From: Perilla frutescens
Lineage: Eukaryota > Streptophyta > Magnoliopsida > Lamiales > Lamiaceae
Assembly (NCBI GenBank): GCA_026008535.1
Contig: BRKX01000011.1
Span: 21,336,001 to 21,400,000, forward strand
Length of the DNA stretch: 64,000 nt
Reading direction: 5' to 3'
In this document: piece after piece, positions 45,234-56,665 of the stretch
Position numbering within the stretch: the first letter of the stretch is position 1
Layout of the letters: each line of letters begins with the position of its first letter
The notes under the pieces: generated by a model
Databases searched by the model: none
Seen by the model: only the letters and a program-made list of their open reading frames with translations
Told to the model about the DNA's origin: nothing
Made by a program: the position numbers and the translations under genes

Positions 45234-46344
45234 TCAGAGATTAGAAAGGGGCATTCTGTGTAATGTAGCGCGGCTAACGTAAGCTAGTCGCCCCGATTCC
45301 TTGAGTCGGAAATTGACTGCAACTACTGTTAGCGTCTTCCCGCTCCTCACCACAGATGCATCAACCACTACTTTAGCCTGTGTCATACATACATTTCTCA
45401 ATTAATGTCAACAAAACACAATACTACTTATATATATATATATATGTATGTATATCCTCTCTCTCTCTCTCATCAAAATAGGAGAGGGGAAGAAATGAAG
45501 GAAGACTGACATTAGGCGGAGCAGATGAGAGGTAAGAGATGCTAATTTCCCCGAGGCAGAGATCTCCATCTTCACCATGAATGGTTCTACCACAAGCTAT
45601 AGCCGCCCTCTCAGCCACGGCCGCCACAACACCTCCAAACAGAATGCCGTGACCATTCTACATCTCTCAATCAACATATCATCATGATCATATGCTTTTA
45701 CCAAGGCTTAAATGCTTCAAATATCCTCGTGTTATTGAAAGGTTGCAACAAAAATGGAAGCTGTACTTATATTTTTAAAAACTAGGAGAGGGTTTGATGT
45801 AAAATTTCGATAACACGAAAGAGTTCTGGTTTATTTTACCCCAAAAACATGTCTGCATGCGCCTTGCTCCAAATTCAAATCAAACAAGTACATAAATTAG
45901 AGGGGAGCACATACAAAAATTCACCATTTCTCATCCTTAATCTAAAGCCCTCTTCATATATAATAAGCATGGAGATATTATTAAGTTTTTCACATATTTT
46001 ATATATATAGCCATTACCATATGAAAATTTTTGTGGTGCATTATGAAATAGATTTGGCTTGATATTTGGTGGCGTAAGAGAATCCCAGTTGCAATTCAAC
46101 AGATAAAGAAAAAGAAAGTTACCAGAATGGAAGGTTTGACGGTGAGAATGCAAGAGATTTTTCCTCTCTCCATAGAGATGACTTTAACAACTCCTCCCAC
46201 ATGTTTGGAGAAGGAGTCTTTAACGTTGTATTCTGCTTCTAACATCTCATGACCAACTCCCATTCTCTCCATAAATCCGCTTGCTTCTTTGTACTCTTCT
46301 TCTCTAATTGCCCCTCTCCCACTTAATTCTTTGCTACTCGCCAT
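45234..46344 (-). CDS. Hotdog-fold (acyl-CoA thioesterase 13/PaaI-like) protein
   Basis: Three minus-strand exons with phase-0 joints, 46344-46123, 45657-45511 and 45377-45234, give 170 residues. I chose ATG 46344 (MASSKELSGRG) because the longer frame upstream only translates a GA-repeat leader. Exon 2 contains NGHGILFGGVVAAVAERAAI, the signature helix and active-site region of the hotdog thioesterases (N...G..HGG type), and ISISYLSSAPP. Exon 3 has VVDASVVRSGKTLTVVAVNF and ends YVSRATLHRMPLSNL. Such enzymes hydrolyse acyl-CoA or related thioesters; substrate and compartment cannot be told. Introns are GTAACT..TAG and GTCAGT..CAG. It appears intact. Confidence 0.85.
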
Positions 46345-46349
46345 GCCTC

Positions 46350-46534
46350 TCTCTCTCTCTCTCTCTCGGTTGTGATAGTGCACCAAAGTTTCTCCGGCAA
46401 CGACCAGGACAATGTACTCTCTTGAAAACACAACTCATTTAAAATACTGATATTTACGGTTGATTGACGCATCATTTAATTTTGCTCCAGACCTACGCCA
46501 ATTATTGTACCAAAATGATGCAATTAAGTGAATA
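46350..46534. other. GA/CT-rich leader and spacer
   Basis: A (CT)n tract at 46347-46368 lies in the 5' leader of the thioesterase-like gene. The rest is short spacer ending with the left 15-bp repeat of the next element. Confidence 0.5.
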
Positions 46535-49500
46535 ATGTGCATTTGCACTCACTTCTAATCTACTGACATGTGGTGGATTACTTTTATTAAAAAACAATTG
46601 AGAATACACTATGCTACTGTTCACCCACTGTAGATGTGTCTCATTGAGCTATTGAGGCAGTTAGTTCAACAGTTATTCTTGGACTTGACAGTTATAAATT
46701 AGTTTTATATGTATAAATGGAAATAACACAATTCAACTACAATAGATCTAAATTAATTACCATATTTAATAATAGAATTCTTTTTTTATTTTTACACAAC
46801 AATATTGACAAATATGTTTGAAAAATGGAATAAATTGTTTACGAAGCAATTATATTTATTTGCGTCGATCAGAATCCTCGGTAGTTATTTGAATCGTCAA
46901 TAATTGAACAAAGTTGTTAATTTTTTTATTGGCAAATCATTGTAGTCCTACATAAATAATTTTTGACACTGAGAAAACATTGGCAAATTACAAAAAATTA
47001 TCTTTTGTATATGTTCAAGAAAAAATTGAATTGGGTTATCTATAACGTAAAAAAATTACAAGAATATAATATTATATAAACACAGATCAATATATTAAAT
47101 TATATCAAGTGCATAATTATTTTATTTTTATTATGATATATTTATGTGTTATATTTATTTTGGCACCGCTACCATTTTTTTTCACAAAAAATTTAAAACA
47201 GTAAAATTTTGATTTTAATATATATTTTAAAAACTTTTTGAAAATAAATAAATAAATAAATGTAGTATGGTATTACACTTTTACGATGCAACACTTTAGT
47301 ATGGTGCCACAACACAATATTATTAATTACAACTTATAATTTAATGTCCTATGTTTAGGTGTTTCGAGTGATTACAATGATAAAATTGTCCAATATGCTT
47401 AAGTTGGAAAGTTCTCATCGTGAGTTTTTCGATGGCACTCTCAATTCATCAATTGAATGTCAAATGATAGGATAATTTGAGAAATAAAATCGGCGGTGAA
47501 AGTTTGTATTCGTGACTCAATTGAAAATTTTAACCATGATTCAACGTCGAATACCGAAACTGAATGATGAGTCTGAAAGTCTAAGGTGCGGGCTCTATAA
47601 CCATGGTCTCAATTTGTTCGATTAACAACTACAGACAATACAATTCAACCTCAAATTATATCGCCAACATTTACAGGTTTAATTACTAGTAATTATAAAT
47701 GTAAAATTGAGATTTTTAATGCAAGAGGTCGACTAATCTATTTAAAATATTGAAAGGGATCTACGAATGAGTCATACTTTAAATGTCAAATTAGTATTGA
47801 GTTAATACCTTAAGTGTGTTTTGTTACAATTGTATCTTATCCCTTTAAGTAAAGTGTATTTTTGGACAACAAAATAATGTATTTTAAAAATAAAACAAGG
47901 AATATTTAAATTTAAACCTAAATATGGAAATGTTGTTTAAGGTCGCTTAAGCACAAATAAACATGTGAGCCTCAAAGTATTCAATAAATAAAGTTGCAAT
48001 CTCGATCGGTGGTAAACAAGTGAAGTTTGAGCATGCCAAGCGCTGCTACACTTAGTTTGATTACAACCGATACATAGTCCAATTTGATTTCAATGACATG
48101 TATAATTGTAAAAAAAAAATAGTTTTATTCTTTTATTTTAAAAAATAGTAATATAATATATGTATAATGACAATTTCATCTGCAATATCTTTTAAATATT
48201 CCAATTATATACAAAAATATAGATTAATAAATGACGATAAAACCACTGCTTACATTTTTGAATATTTGGAAAATTTCAATAATACATCCATGTCCATCCG
48301 ATAATAAAAAATGCATTTTAAAAAATTAAATTATTCCCTACATAAATTCAAGTATGAACATATAAATTTATTTATTAATTTGTAAAATACTACTGGAACA
48401 AAATATATACGATATATAATATAATATGTTGTCACAACTCAAATTTATTAATTAATATTGAATTTTATTTATATATGGTATCATATTAAACTGTACGATA
48501 CAACACTATGCAGTACGGTGCCACAACATAATATTATTGATTAGTGCCACTTATAATTTCATTGTCAGTGTTCACGTGTTTTAAAAAAAAAACATAAAAA
48601 TGTTCAAATAACTACAAATTAATTTTCAACCTATACCCTTTAAAAAAAACATTGTGATTGATTTTTCGGGAATTGACATGCCGATAATTTCACGAATACA
48701 TTACACATTTTTCTACATAAGAGCATCTGACATTCAAACAAAAAGACCAACAAGTATTCCGATTTGATTTCAGAATAATTATAATTCTATTTAATATTTG
48801 TCAATGCATGTATACAATTGTAAATTAATCTATTACTACTAAATTAATTTGTTGATACAAAATGTGAAGAAAAATTGTTGAGTAATCAACTATTTGAATA
48901 ACTACCAACATTTATGTCCACTACAAAAAAAAAAAAAACCAAAATAATCAAATTTTATTTATACTTCGATAATTTCAAACTTTAAAATGTGTTTATTATT
49001 TTTCTTGGATTTTGAAAAGGAAGCACATTAACATATAACAATTTGGGCATAGTATTAACAAAAACACTGAAATGCATGAAACATATAGATTTTAATATTC
49101 GCCAACATTCGTATAACATTATAATATAATTGTGTAATATTAGGATAAATTATCAATATAGAAATGCATACCATTATTGACTAGTAATTCATTCAAGAAA
49201 CAACCGACGCTTGTGTACAATACTGAAAAAAAAAAAAAAAGCAAAAAATGGATATTAAAGACAAGTAAATTATATTTTATCAAAAATATATAACAAAAAT
49301 ATTTTCATATTTTATTAAAAATTAAGATAATTTGGAGACATAAATAATTAATTGAAGATTCTAACTCAAGAACAATTGAAAAACAAATATAATTTCCAAG
49401 ATGAACTGTTCAAATAATAGATTAGATAAGTGCCCCAAAACCTCAAAGGTGATATACGCACAGTACACGGGTATTTCAAAACATGATACAGGCGTATTTT

Positions 49501-49589
49501 GCTTTTTTAAAAAAATTAAAAAGTGAAAGGATACGTGTACGCTGGATCTACCTCAGTGCAAATGCACTGAGTGCATGATAGACTTTTCC
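46535..49589. mobile_element. Putative 3.06-kb non-coding insertion flanked by 15-bp direct repeats
   Basis: gcaattaagtgaata is identical at 46520-46534 and 49590-49604. Just inside both ends are inverted copies of GTGCATTTGCACTCA/GTGCATTTGCACTGA. The interior is AT-rich with no credible frame. It contains two diverged copies of one block (atggtgccacaacacaatattattaa at about 47298 and ggtgccacaacataatattattga at about 48517). The element class is unknown; a 15-bp duplication is unusual for DNA transposons. Confidence 0.55.
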
Positions 49590-49662
49590 GCAATTAAGTG
49601 AATACTGAAATTTACTTGTACCAAATTTGACCTGAGTGGATCAAATAAATGTTCATATTTTA

Positions 49663-49865
49663 TTTTTTCTCCGTTTCAAAATGTATATTATAATGTTAAA
49701 AATTTTAGTTCTGTGAATATATTTGGAGTTTTAACATATTTTCGTACTCTATCAAAATGTTAACCTTACATTTATTAGGAAAAGAGGGGACATATTTGTA
49801 AAAAAATCATATATCTTAATTTTATGAAAAATTTTAAAACAACGTATATTTTAAATTGGAGAGAG
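49663..49865. mobile_element. Stowaway-like MITE
   Basis: Ends TCTCCGTTTCAAAATGTATA and (complement) CTCTCTCCAATTTAAAATAT, flanked by TA on both sides. It resembles Tc1/mariner-derived Stowaway MITEs. Confidence 0.55.
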
Positions 49866-50025
49866 TATTATTAAAGATATTGTAAATGCATAATATGAGA
49901 AAATGGCAGCCGCGTGCAAGGCTCCACCGGCCGAAATGTGAAAAGGAAGGGGAAGAGGGTGTTTGGGTACTGAAGAAAATAATAATAAAAGGGAAGGTTT
50001 CTTGTACATTTAAGCGTAACATAAT

Positions 50026-50677
50026 TTAGTGTCACGCGGGCGTGTGGCGCCCGCGCGCGTGGTGCACACGCACCACACGCCGGTCAATTTTATTTTTTCT
50101 GGTTTGATTTTTAATTTTATTTTTATTTTCTATTTTCTCTTTTTATTTTCTTACCAAAAATTTATATGCTAAAATAAAGTTAATGAATCATAAAATTCAC
50201 ATGAATTGATTTAATTTATTTGAAATCAATATGAATTTATATCCTAAAATGGAATAAATAAACCTTTAAAAACACAAAATAAACTCCTAAAAACTTCTCC
50301 AAAAATACAAAATAAATCCCTAAAAATACATCCCAAAAAAACCTTAAAAAATACAAAATAAATCCCTAAAAATACCCCAAAAAAAATCCTAAAAAGCACA
50401 AAATAAACCCTTAAAAACACACAAAAAAATACTAAACCCTTCCCCAAAAAAAAAAACCCTAAAAAAAGTTAAAAAAACACTAAACCCTAAATCTCAAACC
50501 TTAGCTTTAAACATTAATTGAGATGAAATAAATCATAATTTGAATTAAAGAAACTCGTATATGACAAGTTGCAGGCCCAATACTTTTTATGATTACGGAT
50601 AATAAGTTTTGTACTTTGGAATGATACTTTTTAGTGTTAAGAATGATACTATTTCTGGCGAACTTTTTTTGGGGCAG
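50026..50677. repeat. CCCTAAA-rich dispersed family, copy 1 (GC-rich foldback at one end)
   Basis: A GC-rich foldback (50031-50085; minus strand CGCGGGCG-ccaca-CGCCCGCG followed by TGACACTAA) leads into T-rich sequence. Then come many ccctaaaaacacaaaataaac units (50270-50480) and a tail with gatactttttagtgttaaga. Related copies lie at 55480-56030 and 58489-59200. Possibly a Helitron-type element (hairpin before CTAA), but the flanking T is not right. Confidence 0.5.
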
Positions 50678-50682
50678 GTCGG

Positions 50683-53070
50683 TGATGCACTATTTATTAT
50701 GCACTAAACTGCAACTAACACAGGACAATGCAATATAGCAAGCAAATCGAGTATCGTATCCATAGGGACTGAATATTTGATAATACTAAATACTAAGCTA
50801 ACAACTCTCTATTATCCAGGCTACCAATTTATGAGTTTACTACAATTAGACACGAATTTAAATAAAATAAAAGAACAGTAGAACCAAATAACACAAGTAA
50901 ATAAACTAAGCAAATAATCAAACTCAAACAATTAATGAAATACTAATCCTAGGGAATGCAACACACATGTATCCACTATGATTCAATTTAATCTCAATCT
51001 TTCCCAATTTTAATCCGATTAAAGGTGAGGAATCAGAAATCTATCTACCTATCTCCGCCAGGTCTCAAGGTAGAAGCAGATTAACAAACAACCTATTACT
51101 TTCGTCTCTAGGTTAATTTACCAACTCCCGATAGAACCACAGATTTAAATTCCCCTACAGATTCCTTAGAACGTGTATCAAATTATTCAATTAATCTCAC
51201 TAATTAATTATCTCCGCCAGGACTCAAATTAACTAGCTAGCATGCATCAATTGTGATCAGTAATTAAGCATGAAATCAAAAGTTCTTGAACAATTGAACA
51301 CAATAATCGGAAGGGAAAAATAACAAGATTAAATTAAATACATAGCTTCAATCATGCTTTGCAAACCCTAAAATTAATAAAAGACTACTCACGCATAATT
51401 AAAACCATAGAAATAATAGAAATAACAATAAACATTGACATAAAATAAATGTGCAATAGAATAGAAAAACCGGAATGACGATTCATGCTTAGAACGTGTA
51501 TCAAATTATTCAATTAATCTCACTAATTAATTATCTCCGCCAGGACTCAAATTAACTAGCTAGCATGCATCAATTGTGATCAGTAATTAAGCATGAAATC
51601 AAAAGTTCTTGAACAATTGAACACAATAATCGGAAGGGAAAAATAATAAGATTAAATTAAATACATAGCTTCAATCATGCTTTGCAAACCCTAGAATTAA
51701 TAAAAGACTACTCACGCATAATTAAAACCATAGAAATAATAGAAATAACAATAAACATTGACATAAAATAAATGTGCAATAGAATAGAAAAACCGGAATG
51801 ACGATTCGTTGAATAAAACTTCAATGACGATTCATGCTTAGAACGTGTATCAAATTATTCAATTAATCCCACTAATTAATTATCTCCGCCAGGACTCAAA
51901 TTAACTAGCTAGCATGCATCAATTGTGATCAGTAATTAAGCTTGAAATCAAAAGTTCTTGAACAATTGAACACAATAATCGGAAGGGAAAAATAACAAGA
52001 TTAAATTAAATACATAGCTTCAATCATGCTTTGCAAACCCTAGAATTAATAAAAGACTACTCACGCATAATTAAAACCATAGAAATAATAGAAATAACAA
52101 TAAACATTGACATAAAATAAATGTGCAATAGAATAGAAAAACCGGAATGACGATTCATGCTTAGAACGTGTATCAAATTATTCAATTAATCCCACTAATT
52201 AATTATCTCCGCCAGGACTCAAATTAACTAGCTAGCATGCATCAATTGTGATCAGTAATTAAGCATGAAATCAAAAGTTCTTGAACAATTGAACACAATA
52301 ATCGGAAGGGAAAAATAACAAGATTAAATTAAATACATAGCTTCAATCATGCTTTGCAAACCCTAGAATTAATAAAAGACTACTCATGCATAATTAAAAC
52401 CATAGAAATAATAGAAATAACAATAAACATTGACATAAAATAAATGTGCAATAGAATAGAAAAACCGGAATGACGATTCGTTGAATAAAACTTCAATTCT
52501 TCATGGCTGAAAATCCACAGAGGTTTCTTGAATGTAAAATAAAATTAGAACTCTAAAATAATGATTAATGTCCCTAAAATTCGTCTAAAACAATCCTATA
52601 TATACTAGGTATCGATAAGCCGGACCGAAAGATAAGTTCGTGGGCCGAAAATGCGTCCCGAGGGCCAAAAACGTCGACCCCCGCCGACCGGCGGCTGGAT
52701 CGGCGGCCAAAACAGTGAAAACCGCCGTTCTGGCCGCCGGTCGGCGACCTCAACCCGCCGGTCGGCGGGTTGGCCGGCGGCTCCGCGCGCCTCCACCGTT
52801 TCGCTATGTTCTCCCTCGTTTCTCGTCCGATTAACCCGATTCAAGTTGCTTTGCGACCCTCTCTTGATCCTCTATCTTTCTAGCAACTTTCCTCCTTGAA
52901 TTGGATCTTGGATAAATCCTAAATTCAGCTCAAACTTGCACAAGAAACACCAAAACATCAAATAGCCCATGGAAACTCAAAACTAGTATAAAACCTCAAC
53001 AAACGCATGCATTAATCTTCGAATATGATCTATATAACTCCTCAAATGCATGTAAAAGCCATGTTTATCA
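50683..53070 (-). mobile_element. LTR (2.4 kb) of a non-coding LTR retrotransposon, minus orientation
   Basis: Plus-strand bounds TGATGCAC...TTTATCA (TG..CA). On the minus strand it is preceded by a polypurine tract, CAAGTTTGGGGGAT (53071-53084), and ends shortly after ATGGATACGATACTCGATTT, a phrase common near the ends of plant Gypsy-type or LARD LTRs. It contains a GC-rich section (52610-52800: CCGCCGACCGGCGG foldbacks) and four tandem copies. The 5' LTR and primer-binding site are not in the window. No coding region. Confidence 0.5.
51166..52500. repeat. Four tandem copies of a 323-349-bp unit inside the LTR
   Basis: ttagaacgtgtatcaaatta recurs at 51166, 51489, 51838 and 52161 (spacings 323, 349, 323). 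The copies differ by only a few single bases (for example cactaa/ccactaa context, aagcatga/aagcttga). The 349-bp spacing holds an extra 26 bp, gttgaataaaacttcaatga type. Recent amplification. Confidence 0.95.
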
Positions 53071-54540
53071 ATCCCCCAAACTTGAACCATTGTCCGTCCT
53101 CGAGCAATGAAGAGAACACTAAGAAAATATAAACATGGAGAAGACAAGTAAACTCGATCACCAATGCTTCACGAGCAAGCTCGAAGCAATTTAATTTCAT
53201 AAATTCAACATCCATCAACTCATCCAAATCTCAGCACAATTAATATCCGTAAAGAAAGCATGAACCTCACCGGCATGTGTATCGCTCGTCTCACAAGTGT
53301 ATAAAATAACGCTCATCGAATCAAATGCAAATGCAAAAGTGTTACCCATAGGTTTGCCAATCGTCTAAAACACTCATACTCAATCATAGAAGAATAAAGA
53401 TCAATGAGGTCTTTGATTTAGGATGTAATGTCGGGACATTGGTTAAGGTTATGAATTTTTGACTAAGTGACTCGACAATTCAACACACTCACAACCTTTT
53501 TCAACTCCAAATCCAAGTATGGATAGACAATCCATCTTCTAACTCTTTCCAACTCCCTTACACATCAAAACATTCATTGTGCATAACTTCATATTCTCTT
53601 TTGCTCCTCTCAACAAGAAATATACAAATAAGCCAACAAATAGCAAACATTCTCAATTGCTACCTTTTTAATATTTGACTTTTCATACTATCTTTTTCAC
53701 ACAATTTTTTTCTTTTCTTCTTTTTCTTTTTTTTTTTTCATTTTCGATTTCCTTTTTTCTTTTTTTTTTCTTTTCTTTTCCAATCCTCGAGCTTATGAGA
53801 ATATCTTTCACCCAAATATCAACACCTCCATTCTTTCCCCATAAAAACACTATTTCTCATAACAAGGTATCCGTATTCACCATCCGAACCCCCTATCATC
53901 CAAGTTCATGAACAAAAGGTAAATTATGGCTCAAAATTAGCTAGCAAAGGTCGATTTTTTCGGTTATTGTTTAGGAATTAACATGGCTATGAAAGGATGG
54001 CCTCAAATCACTTCTAAATTCTACATATAATCAAGCTTATTCAAATAGAAACCATGGCAAGTTCTAGACACACCAAAGCATGCATGACAAACACTCATGA
54101 AAAAAAAATTAAACTGTGCATTGATATATAGTTAAGGCTCAAGAAGCTCACAGGACTATTCATGCTCCATTTACTTCAATTCCGAGTACATCAATTTAAA
54201 TAAGCCAATTTTAATTAAATTCATGCAATCTTATGTTCCAAACAATGCTCCTATCTATCATTAGCATTTCACGAGTTCACCACAGCATGACTTTCAACAA
54301 CCAAAACAAAAGACTCAAAGAAAGAAAAAAAAATGAAAAACACGTGCCAAACATATCAAATCCATCCCCCTCCCCCAAACTTATTCAACTGCAAAGAGAA
54401 TAAGTTTGGAGGGAACAAAATCAAGATATGTTTGGAACGAACTCACCGCAAACCAACATGGAGAAAGAGATCTCGAAACCCGGCATGAATGATCTCAGAA
54501 TAGCTTTGGGCTCCAAAATGTCTTCCTACATGTTAGCACA
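53071..54540 (-). mobile_element. Adjacent internal region of the minus-strand LTR element
   Basis: It has no coding capacity. It carries a second polypurine phrase, AATAAGTTTGGGGGAGGG (complement of 54360-54385), with an inverted partner (54405-54420) forming a foldback. A T/C low-complexity tract lies at 53690-53780. The far end is not defined. Confidence 0.4.
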
Positions 54541-54574
54541 CGAAAACAAGGCACAAAACATATATATTTAACTA

Positions 54575-54805
54575 TTTCATCCGTTTCTGAATAAGTGTTA
54601 TTCTAACATTTTAATTTTGTTTCACAAAAAATATTATTTTATAAATTCGAGACAGAAAATTCATATTTTTCTCACAATTGCCCTCATTTAATGCATTCAA
54701 ACATATATATTTAACTATTTAATGTATTCACACAATGTATTATGTAAGTTAATTAATTTATTAATTTGTGTGCATTTATTCAGAATAACATTTGAACGGA
54801 GGGAA
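54575..54805. mobile_element. Stowaway-like MITE
   Basis: Left TTTCATCCGTTTCTGAATAA and right (complement) TTCCCTCCGTTCAAATGTTA, flanked by TA on both sides. CTCCCTCCGTT-type ends are typical of Stowaway MITEs. Confidence 0.72.
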
Positions 54806-55479
54806 TATTAGTATATTACACACTCTCTCTTCTCTTATTTAATCTCTCTCTCATCACACGTTTTTCAATAAATTTTTATCACCCCACTACAAAATGAGTT
54901 GATTCTTTCTTATCGGTAAAAAAAGAGATCTCCCTCATCTTACCTTTTACTTTAAATGCAATTTTCCTTTAAATGTTTATGATTAAAAATGTTAATGTGA
55001 TTTTAAGAAAAAGCTCGAAGCACAATTTTAAAATGTTTTACTTGTCAAAATTAATTTTGTCATATCTTTGGATAATACATATTTTTAATATTTTTAAATA
55101 AAATAATTAAATCTCCATCTATATTTTATTCAATATATGTGTTATTTGCTTAATATTTTTAGAGTATTGTTATTTTTGTTATTTGTTAAATATTAGATCA
55201 TAGATTTTATGGATAATAACTAAAGTGGAAAATTTTGAGTTTTGAATTTTAAATTATGATTGATGAATGTTACAACATTATTAAAATATTTTAAAATTAA
55301 TTTTCAGTTTATAAATGTTTAAATTATTAAAATTTAGGAGAAAAAAAAAAGCAAGAGAAGAAAAATGACGCCATTAACTCAGAAAAGAAAAAGAAAAAAA
55401 TATAATGCATTAATAATACAATATTTTTCATAATACAAACATAAAAAAACAACTAAAAACAAATACAATATTGACAATC
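54806..55479. other. AT-rich spacer, no gene seen
   Basis: Low-complexity AT-rich sequence with no open frame or clear repeat. Confidence 0.45.
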
Positions 55480-56030
55480 ATTCTCATACCTCTTTTTTTT
55501 TCTAGATGATTCTTTTATCATTTTTTTTTTCAATTTTCTGTTTTTTCTTTTTATTTTTTTTTTCTCAAAAATTGTATACCCTAAAATAAAATTAGTGAAC
55601 CCTAAAATTAAAATGAATTGGTTTAATTTATTTGAAATAAATATAAATTTATACTCTAAAATGAAATTAATAAATCCTAAAAACCCACAAAATAAACTCC
55701 TAAAGATACCCTAAAAAATACAAAATAAATCCATAAAACAACCCTAAAAACACAAAATAAACCCCTAAAAAAATCCTAAAAACACAAAATAAACCCCTAA
55801 ATAACCATGAACCTTAAAAAAATCATGAACTTCTAAACTTTAAACATTAATTAGAATGGAAAAAATCACAATTTAAACTAAATAAACTAGTATAAGATAA
55901 CTACCGAACGTCTTACTTTTTAATGATATATATAATACTTTTTGAATTTTGAGTGATACTTTTTAGGGTTACAGTTAATACTAATTTTGCCGAATTTTAT
56001 TTTTTTGAGACACGTTTTGACCAGCCTACT
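55480..56030. repeat. CCCTAAA-rich dispersed family, copy 2
   Basis: T-rich start, then tataccctaaaataaaatta, ccctaaaaacacaaaataaa units and the shared tail gagtgatactttttagggtt. The same layout as 50026-50677 but without the GC-rich foldback. Confidence 0.65.
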
Positions 56031-56657
56031 CTGAAATAAACCTTATTTACACCTAGTGCATGGAAGTATTTGTGAAACTCGAAAGCTCAATAGTTCGCCC
56101 CGCAAAAAAAACTTTATGGATCCGTCACTGCATATTAGGTAAAGTAAATAAAGATTGAAATAGCCAACATATAATAGTAGGGAGTATTTTGAACAATTTG
56201 AGTCGTAAATAATTTAAACACTCATATGACAATATTGGTTCTCACACTCAATCATTATGTAAAACTACTTTTGATATTTATTATTAACTACATAATAAAT
56301 TTACGCACAAATTACATATAAAAGTATAGAATTCATGTATTTTAGAAAAAAATGAACCTTTCCCAACGTATTAATAACGTAATACACTTCTATAAAAATA
56401 AAAAAAATAACGTAATATTAACAAATATTATAACATTTAAGCTTTAAATTTTTATGCGCATCAACTTTTTAAAAAATGTGTAACGTTAATGGTTTTAAAA
56501 TGTCTAAAGTTAATAACTAACATTTAAAAAATAGATGGTCTCCTATACATGTGATGTATGGGTCTGAGCTCATCAGACTGACTAAGGCCCAACGGTAAAA
56601 AAAAAAAACAAAAAACTGGCCCATGTCCGGTGCGTGGACTCCATGCACGGCGAATGA
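56031..56657. other. Spacer, no gene seen
   Basis: Mostly AT-rich. Near 56100 the phrase ATGGATCCGTCACTGC resembles the end of a hAT-type element (complement CAGTGACGGATCCAT), but no partner end was found. A GC-rich foldback (GTGCGTGGACTCCATGCAC) lies at 56628-56646. Confidence 0.4.
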
Positions 56658-56665
56658 GGTACACG

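Noticed and set aside
46347..46431. N-terminal extension of the thioesterase-like protein (HNRERERERG)
   Set aside because: It translates a GA microsatellite in the 5' leader; the ATG at 46344 starts the conserved part.
50244..50447. Minus-strand frame rich in FFCVFLRVYFVLF, membrane-protein-like
   Set aside because: It translates the ccctaaaaacacaaaataaac units and has no independent support.
52605..52899. Overlapping GC-rich open frames on both strands
   Set aside because: Long frames are expected in a GC-rich foldback with few stops; codon pattern and homology are lacking.
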